DNA of 64,000 nt from Acidobacteriaceae bacterium (GTDB lineage: Bacteria > Acidobacteriota > Terriglobia > Bryobacterales > Bryobacteraceae): contig JAFAYI010000013.1 in assembly GCA_019240475.1 (NCBI GenBank), positions 1 to 64,000 on the forward strand, given 5' to 3'. A program made the position numbers and the translations under genes. This document shows positions 25,693 to 33,597 of the stretch, piece after piece; positions within the stretch are counted from its first letter, which is position 1, and each line of letters opens with the position of its first letter. Below the pieces are notes generated by a model, which worked only from the letters and a program-made list of their open reading frames with translations, ran no database searches and was not told where the DNA came from.

Positions 25693-27138
25693 TTGGAAAA
25701 TCTGTTGGTGATGAAGTTCGGCGGCACGAGCATGGGCGGGGCGGAACGGATGCGAGTGGCGGCGCAACTCATTTCCGAGCAGCAAAAGCAACGTCCGCTG
25801 GCGATCGTCGTGTCGGCGATGTCCAAAGTCACCGATCTGTTGCTGGATGTGCTGCGGCGGGCGGAACTGGGCGACAGGGCCGCGGTAGAGGTCGATGTTC
25901 ATAACCTGTTGGACCGGCACTTGGAAGCTTGCGAGGATCTTCTAGGGAATCTGGAGAATTCGGCAGAGTGCCTGACCGGCGCAAGGGAAGACATCCGGTC
26001 GCTAGTTTCGGAGTTCCAGCGAATCGCGAACGGCGTCTATATGTTGGGCGAGCGGCCGCCGAGGTCGGTGGATGAAGCGGTGGCTATCGGCGAGCGGCTT
26101 TCGGCTTCGCTATTGGCGCGTTATTTGAAGGCGATCGGGATAGAGGCGCGCGCCGTGAATGGAAGCGATGTGATTGTCACCGACGCGCTTTTCGGGAACG
26201 CGACGCCGCAGATGGGCCCGACGAGGCAGAGATGCGCGGAGCGGCTGGCGCCTTTGATCGAAGAAGGGATCGCGCCGATCGTGACGGGATTCAACGGGGC
26301 GACGGTGGATGGACGCCCCACAACGCTGGGCCGCGGCGGCTCCGACTTTTCGGCTTCGATTTTGGCCGCGGCGCTCGAGGCGAGCGAACTTTGGATCTGG
26401 ACCGACGTGGATGGAATCATGACGGCGGACCCGCGGATTGTGCCGGAGGTAGCGGTCCTGGATGAAGTGACCTACGCGGAAGCGGCGGAGTTGGCCTACA
26501 ACGGGGCGAAGGTGCTGCATCCGAGAACGCTCGCGCCGCTGGTGGAAAAGAGCATTCCGGTGTGGAGCAAGAACAGTTTCGCTCCGCACAAACCCGGCAC
26601 CAAAATCTTTTCGCGCTTCGAGGAGCCAAAGGGAGTGCGGGCTGTGACGTCGATGTCCAATGTGGCGCTGGTCTCGATGGAGCCGGCTAATGCGGCGCTC
26701 AGCGGGACGCGGCTGATGGCTCGCGCGCTGGATGCCTTGGCGCTGGCGAATGTGGAGATTCTGGTTTTCAGCAGCTCCAGTTACCGCCAGACATTTTGTT
26801 TTCTGATTCGCAAGCACGACGTGGCGGCGGCGGTGGAAGCGCTGGAGGCGAACCTATCGATCGAGCTGGCGCACGGTTATCTGAAGCCGATCGAGATCGA
26901 CGATAACGTGGGGCTGCTCGCGGTGGTGGGGGAAGGGATGCGCGGGACTCCGGGGTTGGCAGGGCGCGTGTTCACGGCGATCTCGCAGGAAGAGATCAAC
27001 ATCATTGCTATCGCGCAAGGCTCAAGCGAGCTGACGATTGGAATCGTGGTGCGGCTGGAGGGGCTTGAGCGCGCGGTGCGCGCTGTTCACGAGGAGTGCA
27101 GGCTGGCCGGAAGAAGAGAGTCGGTGGCGGTTAGCTGA
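25693..27138 (+). CDS. lysC: Aspartate kinase
   Basis: A 481-residue monofunctional aspartokinase starting at TTG 25693 (GAGGAGCGGG upstream). The N-terminal kinase domain has MKFGGTSMG, VSAMSKVTDLLL and GRGGSDFSASILA. The C-terminal tandem ACT domains (~325-470; SNVALVSM, VLVFSSSS-type region, VGLLAVVGEGM) mediate feedback control by lysine or threonine. It makes aspartyl phosphate, the first step to lysine, methionine and threonine. It ends convergently onto thrB with an 8-bp overlap. Confidence 0.93.
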   Translation: MENLLVMKFGGTSMGGAERMRVAAQLISEQQKQRPLAIVVSAMSKVTDLLLDVLRRAELGDRAAVEVDVHNLLDRHLEACEDLLGNLENSAECLTGAREDIRSLVSEFQRIANGVYMLGERPPRSVDEAVAIGERLSASLLARYLKAIGIEARAVNGSDVIVTDALFGNATPQMGPTRQRCAERLAPLIEEGIAPIVTGFNGATVDGRPTTLGRGGSDFSASILAAALEASELWIWTDVDGIMTADPRIVPEVAVLDEVTYAEAAELAYNGAKVLHPRTLAPLVEKSIPVWSKNSFAPHKPGTKIFSRFEEPKGVRAVTSMSNVALVSMEPANAALSGTRLMARALDALALANVEILVFSSSSYRQTFCFLIRKHDVAAAVEALEANLSIELAHGYLKPIEIDDNVGLLAVVGEGMRGTPGLAGRVFTAISQEEINIIAIAQGSSELTIGIVVRLEGLERAVRAVHEECRLAGRRESVAVS

Positions 27139-28045
27139 CAGGGACGGTGGGCTCCAGAGCGGCGTTCGAATCCTGGTGAGCGCGCAGGCGCCGGAGAGAG
27201 TAGGGGCATGGGGCGGGGCGGAAAGCCTCTTCGAGCAGCTCTTCGACGGCGGAGAAATTCCCCTGGGCGAGAGCGACGATGGAGGGGCCGGCGCCGCTGA
27301 GGCAGACGCCCAGCAGATCGGGGTGTTCGAGTTCGAGCGCGCGCGAGAGACCGGGCACGAGCTTGCAGCGGGAGGGCTGGTGGAGGCGGTCGCGCAGGGC
27401 TTCGCGCAACAGGGAGAATTCACCGCGATGCACGGCATGGAGCAACAGGGCGACGCGTTGCAGATTGAAGACCGCGTCTTCGCGCGACACGAAGCGCGGA
27501 AGGACCTTGCGCGATTCGAGCGTCGGGAGCGGATGATCGGGCGTGAGCACGATGAAGCTCAAGGATTCGGGCCACGGGAGGCGAACGGCGAAGACGGAGC
27601 GATCGGGAAGTTGACAACTGATGGCCAGACCGCCAAGCAGGGAGGCGGCGACGTTATCGGGATGATTTTCGAGAGCGGAGGCGGCGTTTAGCAGGCCTGG
27701 GCCGGGAAGAGGCTCGGCGATGGTTTCGTAAAGGCGCAACCCGGCGACGGTCGCGGCCGCGCTGCTGCCGAGGCCGGCCTTGGGCGGGATCTCGCTTTCG
27801 ACGCGCACGAGAAGCGAAGGGAAAGATTCCGGGCGCTGTCGCGTCAGGAAACGGAAGGCGCGCTCGATGTAGTTTTCGCCGTCGGGCTTGCCGTTGAGGA
27901 ATTCGAAATCGAGCGTGTTTGCGCCGTCCCGGACGGTGACCTGGAGGCGCAGGTAAAGCTGCACGGCGACGGCAAGCGTGTCGAAGCCCGGCCCGATATT
28001 GGCGATGGAACCCGGGACCTGGATCTCGAATTCGTTAGCGCGCAT
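27131..28045 (-). CDS. thrB: Homoserine kinase
   Basis: A 304-residue GHMP kinase: substrate motif VPGSIANIGPGFDTLAVAV, ATP loop PKAGLGSSAAATVAGL and the C-terminal GVCLSGAGPSIVALA. The start at ATG 28045 overlaps the 3' end of thrC by 11 bp, giving the order thrC-thrB on the minus strand. It phosphorylates homoserine. With aspartokinase opposite, this is a threonine-synthesis locus; homoserine dehydrogenase is not in the window. Confidence 0.94.
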   Translation of the reverse strand: MRANEFEIQVPGSIANIGPGFDTLAVAVQLYLRLQVTVRDGANTLDFEFLNGKPDGENYIERAFRFLTRQRPESFPSLLVRVESEIPPKAGLGSSAAATVAGLRLYETIAEPLPGPGLLNAASALENHPDNVAASLLGGLAISCQLPDRSVFAVRLPWPESLSFIVLTPDHPLPTLESRKVLPRFVSREDAVFNLQRVALLLHAVHRGEFSLLREALRDRLHQPSRCKLVPGLSRALELEHPDLLGVCLSGAGPSIVALAQGNFSAVEELLEEAFRPAPCPYSLRRLRAHQDSNAALEPTVPVS

Positions 28046-29273
28046 GGGCTCCTGGGACTTCCTCCGACGGACGAGTTTGCGAGCGGATGATGTAGTCCGT
28101 GTCTTTGAGAGCGTGGCCGGTGAGGACGGCCGCGACGACGGCGTGCGGATCGAGCTGGCCCGCGGCGGCGAGCTTCTTGATGCCAGCCAAGGTGGCGGCG
28201 GAAGCGGGTTCGCAGCCGATTCCATCGCGGCCGATGATTGCCTTGGCCTCGCCGATCTCTTCGTCGGTGACGTCGATCACCATACCGCCGGTGAATTCGA
28301 CGCCGCGGAGGGCTTTGCGCCAGGAGCGCGGATTGCCGATTCGAATGGCGGTTGCGACAGTGTCTGGGGCCGCGACGGGCGTGAGCTGTTTCGAGTGAGA
28401 TTCCCAGAGGCGAGCGAACGGATTCGCGCCCGCGGCCTGGACGACGATGAGGCGCGGTACACGATCGATGAAGCCCTGGGTCTTCAGTTCGGCAAACGCC
28501 TTGCCGAAGGAAGACGAATTCCCGAGGTTGCCACCGGGGACGACGACGTAATCCGGAGCGCGCCATTCGAACTGTTCGAGGAGCTCGAACATGGCGGTCT
28601 TCTGGCCTTCAATGCGGAATGGGTTGATGGAGTTGAGGAAATAGAGATCGGGGTCGCCGGCGGAGAGGAGCGCGTCGAGCGCGTCGTCGAAGCTGCCTTC
28701 GATTTGCACGACCTGGGCGCCGAAGTCCAAGGCTTGAGCGAGCTTGTTATTGGATGCCTGACCCATGGGCAAATACACGCGGGCGGCGAGCCCGGCGCGC
28801 GCGGCATAGGCGGCGAGAGATGCGGCGGTGTTTCCGGTGGAGGCGCAGGCGACAGCACGGGCGCCGACAAAGTTGGCCTCCGTGATGCCGGCCGTCATGC
28901 CCAGATCCTTGAAGGAGCCGGTTGGATTCCATCCGAGATGCTTAAACCAGAGTTCGCGAACGCCAGACCATGCGGCCGTCCTTCGAGCGCGAAGGCGCGG
29001 CGTGTTGCCTTCCGCCATGGTGACCACGCGGTCGAGCGGATATTCGGGAAGAAACTCGCGAAAGCGCCAGACGCCGCTGATGTCGCGAGGGTCGCCGGAG
29101 GCGCGCCGACCGCGCCAGATGTTCTTCAGGTCGCAGGCGCTATAGAAACGCGGCTCGATGACGACCTCAAGAAGGTCTCCGCATTTCGGGCAAGCAAGCG
29201 AGCGGTCGTGCAGTTCGAGGGCGGCGCCGCAGTCGGCGGCACTACAGCGCAGATACGTCACCGGTTTCTTCAA
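28035..29273 (-). CDS. thrC: Threonine synthase
   Basis: A 412-residue fold-type II PLP enzyme. The N-terminus has a zinc-ribbon-like set of cysteines (LRCSAADCG, LACPKCGDLL). The PLP lysine is in NPTGSFKDLGM, and a conserved ASTGNTAASLAAYAARAG and PGGNLGNSSSFGKA bind substrate and cofactor phosphate. It converts O-phosphohomoserine to threonine. It is followed by overlapping thrB. Confidence 0.94.
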   Translation of the reverse strand: MKKPVTYLRCSAADCGAALELHDRSLACPKCGDLLEVVIEPRFYSACDLKNIWRGRRASGDPRDISGVWRFREFLPEYPLDRVVTMAEGNTPRLRARRTAAWSGVRELWFKHLGWNPTGSFKDLGMTAGITEANFVGARAVACASTGNTAASLAAYAARAGLAARVYLPMGQASNNKLAQALDFGAQVVQIEGSFDDALDALLSAGDPDLYFLNSINPFRIEGQKTAMFELLEQFEWRAPDYVVVPGGNLGNSSSFGKAFAELKTQGFIDRVPRLIVVQAAGANPFARLWESHSKQLTPVAAPDTVATAIRIGNPRSWRKALRGVEFTGGMVIDVTDEEIGEAKAIIGRDGIGCEPASAATLAGIKKLAAAGQLDPHAVVAAVLTGHALKDTDYIIRSQTRPSEEVPGAHAR

Positions 29274-29302
29274 AGTAGCATTGGGAGAAATGGGGAGGAG
29301 CG

Positions 29303-29788
29303 CTATAGGGCCTGGGAGCAGGGCAGTCCAGCGGGCGAGGGCGAGATGAAAGTATGTCCGGACAGCACGGCCTGAACGGCGTTCAGAAGATCGCGAGAAG
29401 CTTTTTTCTTGAAGACGTATGCGCGGGCGCCGCTTTCGAATGCCTCGTCCACGTACGCACGGTCGGTATGCTCGCTGAGAAAGATGACGTGAACGTGCGG
29501 CATGCGTCTGCGCAGTTCGCGAGCTGCTCTAAAGCCATTCATCCCCGGCATGGAGATATCCAGGAGAGCCATATCCGGATTGAGGCGCTCCACGAGCTCA
29601 ATGCCGGCGGCGGCGGAATCCGCTTCCCCGAGAACGTGTACGGGAGAGCTGTCGAAAAGAAGCCGGAGAGCTTCGCGTATGCCCGAGTCATCGTCCATTA
29701 TGATCAGCGTGCATTCGTCCGAACCCGAAGTGATGTGCCGAGTTGGTTCCACTTTGGAGACCTCAGGCGCCCAACCGTAGGAGATCAC
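29303..29788 (-). CDS. Single-domain (receiver-only) response regulator
   Basis: A 161-residue receiver with intact chemistry: acidic MDDDSG, phospho-Asp in LLDISMPGMNG, Ser in FLSEHTDRAY and Lys in VFKKKAS. The C-terminal ~20 residues are not an output domain. It lies 136 bp downstream of a histidine kinase gene on the same strand and is its likely partner. With no DNA-binding domain it probably acts through protein contacts or as a phosphate shuttle. A NarL-type relative that has lost its HTH is also possible. Confidence 0.85.
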   Translation of the reverse strand: MISYGWAPEVSKVEPTRHITSGSDECTLIIMDDDSGIREALRLLFDSSPVHVLGEADSAAAGIELVERLNPDMALLDISMPGMNGFRAARELRRRMPHVHVIFLSEHTDRAYVDEAFESGARAYVFKKKASRDLLNAVQAVLSGHTFISPSPAGLPCSQAL

Positions 29789-29923
29789 ACAATCGACGTT
29801 GGGCCAATCTCACGAGCTGTTCGAAACATTGGACGAGCCGGGAGCGAGGACGAGTCATATGGAGATTTACCAAGACGAAGCCTGGGAGATTTTCGTATTG
29901 GCCGAGCGGGCGCCCGATGGATT

Positions 29924-30589
29924 CTATTTCGAGCGGAACTCCGGAACGCGCACGGTGAGCGTGGCGCCCTGGCCGGGGGAGAATTGCAGATCGAGGGTCG
30001 CGTTTATGAGCCTGGCGCGCTCCTCCATGGCTGCGAGGCCGAAGCCGGATGCGTGATTTTCAATCGTAGAGCCCGGGCCCGAGTCGCTGACCTGCATTTC
30101 CACGCCTTCGGCGAAACCGATGAGGCGCACTCTTACATGAACCTTGCCGGCGTGTTTGGCGATGGCGCGTAGCGCTTCCTCAGCTATCCGATAGAGGCCG
30201 GTGGCGACATCCACAGGAATGCCTTCAGGCGCGTCTTTGGCGAAGAAGGCGGCGTCGGTTTCCTCGCGTTCTCCGAACTCCTGCGTAAGAGAGCGCAAGG
30301 CCGCAGTCAAGCCGAGATCTTCAATCAAAGAAGGATGCAGGCGATGGGACAAGGAGCGAACGTGGTCGGAGACGTCGCCGATCTGAGCGAGGATTTGCCC
30401 AATCTTCTGTTGGGCGATTTCGGGATTTCTCGATAGATTCCGGAGTACCTGATCGCCAAGCATGCTGAGGGCGGCCAAGCGCTGGCTGATGTCGTCGTGG
30501 AGCTCACGGGCGAGACTGCGGCGTTCGTCGTCCTGGGCATGGAGCAGGGCGCCTGTGAGGGCGCGCAGTTCTTCCTTGCTGCGATCCAT
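29924..30589 (-). CDS. NarX/DegS-type soluble histidine kinase
   Basis: 221 residues from ATG 30589: a HisKA_3 dimerisation helix with the phospho-His in ERRSLARELHDDISQRLAALS, the X-region LSHRLHPSLIEDLGLTAALRSL, and a HATPase core (GLYRIAEEALRAIAKHA; SDSGPGS; GFGLAAMEERA). One oddity is that RIAEEALRAIAKHA has Arg-Ala in place of the usual Asn-Val/Ala of the N-box. No membrane segment or sensor domain is present. The start is uncertain; the frame stays open further upstream but with low-quality protein. Confidence 0.8.
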   Translation of the reverse strand: MDRSKEELRALTGALLHAQDDERRSLARELHDDISQRLAALSMLGDQVLRNLSRNPEIAQQKIGQILAQIGDVSDHVRSLSHRLHPSLIEDLGLTAALRSLTQEFGEREETDAAFFAKDAPEGIPVDVATGLYRIAEEALRAIAKHAGKVHVRVRLIGFAEGVEMQVSDSGPGSTIENHASGFGLAAMEERARLINATLDLQFSPGQGATLTVRVPEFRSK

Positions 30590-30849
30590 TTCCCTTGTGG
30601 CGGGTTGGAGGTGGGGCTTGGGGTAGTTAGTCGGATCGTCGTTCTGCAAGGGTGACCTGCTTTCGGAAGGGCGGCGAAACCGGAGACCGGCGATGGGACA
30701 TTGCGGCCGTTTCGAACGCCTGTGCTCAAGCAGCAGGCTTCGTAATAAGATTACTCTCTCCCGTTTTACCTTGCACCGTTCCTGGCATTTGGATGGGCAG
30801 AGGGTGGAGGGGAGACATGCGTGGGCGTAGATAGTTAGGATCGAGGAGA

Positions 30850-31794
30850 GTGTCGCTATTCGAGTTGCATGCATTGCGGTTCTCGTTTGTTGCGAGGGAG
30901 GCGATTCGCTTCGAGGCGCCGGCGTCGAACGTGTTGCGGGGCGCTTTCGGGACCATCTTCCGGCGGATTGCGTGCGCGCCGGATTGCCCAGGGGCGGGCT
31001 GCTGTGAGCGAAGAGCGCAGTGCCCATACGCGCGCATGTTCGAGCCAGGGGCGAGCGGCGGCGGCGCCAGCGGGCTGACTAACTGGCCGCGGCCCTTTGT
31101 GTTTCGGGCGATGCATCTGGATGGGCAAAGCTTCGCGGAGGGCGAAGGCTTCCACTTCGACCTGCATCTTTTCGATACGAAGATTTCGGCGGTTCGGCGC
31201 CTGGCGATGGCGTTTGCGGAGTTGGGACGCGAGGGGCTGGGGCGAGGGCGGCGGCGAGTGGAGTTGAGGGGAGTGAGCCGGTTGAACAGGATGGGAGAAG
31301 AGGCCGGCTCATTGTACGAGGCGGGGACGGTGGCGGCGGAGGATGTTGCGCCAGTTGTGGTGGACCTGGACGGGGCGGCTGGGGGCGGCCGAGTGGGGCG
31401 GCTGCGGGTCCGGTTCGTAACTCCGACGGAATTGAAGCACGAAGGCCAGGTGGCGGCGCGGCCGGAGTTTGGGATTCTGGCGGCGCGAGCGCGAGATCGA
31501 GTCAGCGCCCTCAGGGAATTTTACGGGGCGGGGCCGCTCGAGATAGATTATCGCGGGTTCGGCCAGCGAGCCGCTTTAGTGGAGATGACGCGTTGCGAGA
31601 TAGAACATGTGGAATTGCGGCGCCGGAGCAGCCGGACGGGACAGACGCATCCGATTGGCGGGTTTGTGGGCGAAGCGGAGTACGAAGGGGAGCTAAGTGA
31701 ATTCGCCGGTTACTTAGAGGCCGCGAAATGGACCGGGGTGGGAAGGCAGACGGTGTGGGGGAAGGGGATGATTGTGACGGAGATGGAGGCCTGA
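30850..31794 (+). CDS. cas6: Orphan Cas6-like RAMP endoribonuclease
   Basis: A 314-residue protein with the layout of the Cas6 family that processes CRISPR precursor RNA: an N-terminal LRGAFGTIFRRIAC stretch with a cysteine cluster (CAPDCPGAGCCERRAQCPYARMF), RPFVFRAM, FHFDLHLFD, a central LRVRFVTPTELKHEGQ and the C-terminal glycine-rich loop AAKWTGVGRQTVWGKGM. No cas1, cas2, effector genes or CRISPR repeats are present within the window. It starts at GTG 30850. Either a stand-alone member serving arrays elsewhere or a repurposed RNA-binding protein. Family assignment is by motif recognition only. Confidence 0.7.
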   Translation: MSLFELHALRFSFVAREAIRFEAPASNVLRGAFGTIFRRIACAPDCPGAGCCERRAQCPYARMFEPGASGGGASGLTNWPRPFVFRAMHLDGQSFAEGEGFHFDLHLFDTKISAVRRLAMAFAELGREGLGRGRRRVELRGVSRLNRMGEEAGSLYEAGTVAAEDVAPVVVDLDGAAGGGRVGRLRVRFVTPTELKHEGQVAARPEFGILAARARDRVSALREFYGAGPLEIDYRGFGQRAALVEMTRCEIEHVELRRRSSRTGQTHPIGGFVGEAEYEGELSEFAGYLEAAKWTGVGRQTVWGKGMIVTEMEA

Positions 31795-31889
31795 CAGAGC
31801 CGACTCGGTGTTTTAGGATCGCCGTAATGTTACTAGTTGTGGCGTTGCAGGGAACCCACTAGAATTTAGTCCACCTAAACATTCCGGAG

Positions 31890-32288
31890 GTGGGCGGGAA
31901 ACGATCTTTGATTTCTTTGACCGCTGGCATCTGTTTGATCTGTGGGGCTCAAACCGCCGGATCGAATGGTGGCACTCCCGGCGCCTGGATCGTTAACTTA
32001 CTTCTCAGCCTGATCTGGGTAGCTCTTATCGAGTATGTCTTTGACAAACTATCGTTTTTTTGGGCTTTGTTGGCGGCCGTGCTTTTCACTGTGACTGTCG
32101 GCCTAGCTCTCTACGATTTTTGTGTAGTGCAACTCGGCGTGTACGTGCTATTGCTACCGCCAAGTTTGCTAATAATCGTGCTCAAGAGCCTCGACCGGCT
32201 CAGAGGACACGTGACGCTTGCACCGAAGTCGCGGACTCGTAATCGAGGCGCCATTGGCCGCCGACGCCGTTCGAGCCTGAGAGCTTAA
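31890..32288 (+). CDS. Hypothetical membrane protein
   Basis: 132 residues with three hydrophobic segments (WIVNLLLSLIWVALIEYVF; FFWALLAAVLFTVTVGLALYDF; LGVYVLLLPPSLLIIVL) and a basic tail. GTG 31890 overlaps GGAGG, so the real start may be TTG 31908. It sits in the accessory patch between the Cas6-like gene and a toxin-antitoxin pair. I do not recognise the family. Confidence 0.5.
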   Translation: MGGKRSLISLTAGICLICGAQTAGSNGGTPGAWIVNLLLSLIWVALIEYVFDKLSFFWALLAAVLFTVTVGLALYDFCVVQLGVYVLLLPPSLLIIVLKSLDRLRGHVTLAPKSRTRNRGAIGRRRRSSLRA

Positions 32289-32528
32289 TAGAACGCGAGC
32301 GCAGAGGGGAGAAGCGCGATGGGATCAAGCTCGGGGCAAGCAATGGTCCCTCAATTTGACGGGTCTATGGTGACAGTCGGCGTGTTTTGGGTCATTGAGG
32401 TTGACCGTCACTATGAGGGCGTGTAAGTTAAACCGACTTATAAGTTAGAGAGATTTTTTCTGCAACGGGAATTGCGGCGCTCATCGGACGCTGCACATCG
32501 GGTTTTCGGTTGCCAGCGGAGTGTCTAA

Positions 32529-32879
32529 TTAGCTGGCTTTACCTAACACATCTTCGACAGCTTCAGGGTGCTTCGCAATGACGGCTAGCAGCACTCGGGT
32601 GGGCGCATCCGGGGTTGCGCGCCCTTGCTCCCAATTGCGGAGCGTGGCGGGCGGGAAGCCGAACTTCGTCGCGAACTCAGTTTGACTCAATCCCATTCGT
32701 CGGCGCACCTGGCGCACGTCTATTTCAGGAATCGTTACGACGGTGACGCGGACCCGATCGCTTTCACCGCGGGACCACGCAATCGCCTCTTCCAATCCCT
32801 GGATAATCCGGTGACCAACTGGCGCCTTCTTCCGTTTTGGCTTTGTCGTTCGCTCTCCGGTAGCGTTTCTGTTCCTCAT
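32529..32879 (-). CDS. HigA-like antitoxin (XRE HTH)
   Basis: A 116-residue protein whose C-terminal half is an XRE helix-turn-helix (IDVRQVRRRMGLSQTEFATKFGFPPATLRNWEQG). The N-terminal half is basic (TTKPKRKKAP). It is encoded directly behind the toxin, whose TGA ends at 32880 while this ATG starts at 32879, with GGAGGAA providing the ribosome binding site. It should neutralise the toxin and autorepress the operon. Confidence 0.85.
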   Translation of the reverse strand: MRNRNATGERTTKPKRKKAPVGHRIIQGLEEAIAWSRGESDRVRVTVVTIPEIDVRQVRRRMGLSQTEFATKFGFPPATLRNWEQGRATPDAPTRVLLAVIAKHPEAVEDVLGKAS

Positions 32880-33239
32880 TCATTTCCTCCCCGATCGACT
32901 CGCATACCCTGCAACCAGGGCCGGCACGAGTTTCGCAATCGCATTCCGCTCGGCCTTCGTTAGATTTGCCTTTTCGTTCTTGCCATACGCCGCCAAAAGG
33001 AACACAGGGATGCGTTCGCTGTGGAAGTAGTAGATCACGCGCGCGCCTCCTCGCTTTCCTCTGCCTGGCAGCGCCCATCGCAGCTTCCTGACGCCTCCAG
33101 TCTCGGGAATCAAATCGCCTGATTCGGGATTCGCCGCAATGAACGCAACCAAGTCCATTCGTTCCGCTCCCGGCATTAGCTGGCTGGCGTCCCTGAGGAA
33201 CCGGTCTGTCTCAACAACGGTGATCAGCGAGCGCCTCAC
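32880..33239 (-). CDS. RelE/HigB-like toxin
   Basis: 119 residues of the HigB/RelE-type mRNA-interferase group: FLRDASQLM ... NPESGDLIPETGGVRKLRWALPGRGKRGGARVIYYF ... FLLAAYGKNEKANLTKAERNAIAKLV. Toxin-first order, as in higBA. It starts at GTG 33239, only ~6 bases from a good -10 box, so the message may be leaderless. A ribosome-dependent RNase by family. Confidence 0.85.
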   Translation of the reverse strand: MRRSLITVVETDRFLRDASQLMPGAERMDLVAFIAANPESGDLIPETGGVRKLRWALPGRGKRGGARVIYYFHSERIPVFLLAAYGKNEKANLTKAERNAIAKLVPALVAGYASRSGRK

Positions 33240-33245
33240 CTACTG

Positions 33246-33265
33246 AGTATACGCAGATTGCGTAT
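33246..33265 (-). promoter_or_regulatory. Promoter -10 and palindromic operator of the toxin-antitoxin pair
   Basis: On the minus strand TATACT (33251-33246) is a -10 box overlapping the palindrome ATACGC-N5-GCGTAT (33249-33265). The overlap suits autorepression by the HTH antitoxin. The expected transcript start falls on or next to the GTG start codon at 33239. Confidence 0.5.
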
Positions 33266-33417
33266 GAGGCGCGCGGCCTGAAGGGAATCACGTGGCACAC
33301 ACCTTCCGGCACACGTTTGCTTCGCGTCTCGTGCAGCATGGCGCGGACATCGTGATTGTGAAAGAGCTGCTAGGGCATTCAACGATTGTGACAATCGTCA
33401 AAAACCCCGCCAGTTGA
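33260..33417 (+). pseudogene. Tyrosine-recombinase (integrase) C-terminal remnant
   Basis: The segment encodes AYEARGLKGITWH, then after a 2-bp shift (CACACA) TFRHTFASRLVQHGAD and VKELLGHSTI. These are the box II Arg-His and LLGH motifs of phage-type integrases. The catalytic Tyr and everything upstream are missing. It lies 46 bp before tRNA-Ser, a typical integration target, so it marks an old, decayed island end. Confidence 0.7.
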
Positions 33418-33463
33418 GTAGTGACAGGTTGCTAAGCCTTTGGGCATCGGATATTTTGGTAGC

Positions 33464-33553
33464 GGAGGAATGGGTGAGCGGTTGAAACCGGCGGTCTTGA
33501 AAACCGTTTGCGTCGAAAGGCGCACGGGGGTTCGAATCCCTCTTCCTCCGCCA
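33464..33553 (+). tRNA. tRNA-Ser (anticodon TGA)
   Basis: A 90-base gene with acceptor stem GGAGGAA/TTCCTCC, anticodon loop CTTGAAA (TGA at 33498-33500), a long variable arm typical of serine, T-arm GGGGTTCGAATCCC, discriminator G and encoded CCA. Confidence 0.95.
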
Positions 33554-33597
33554 GAACCTTCGTGGACCTGCAGGGAGTGCGATGATAGTCGTTTCCC

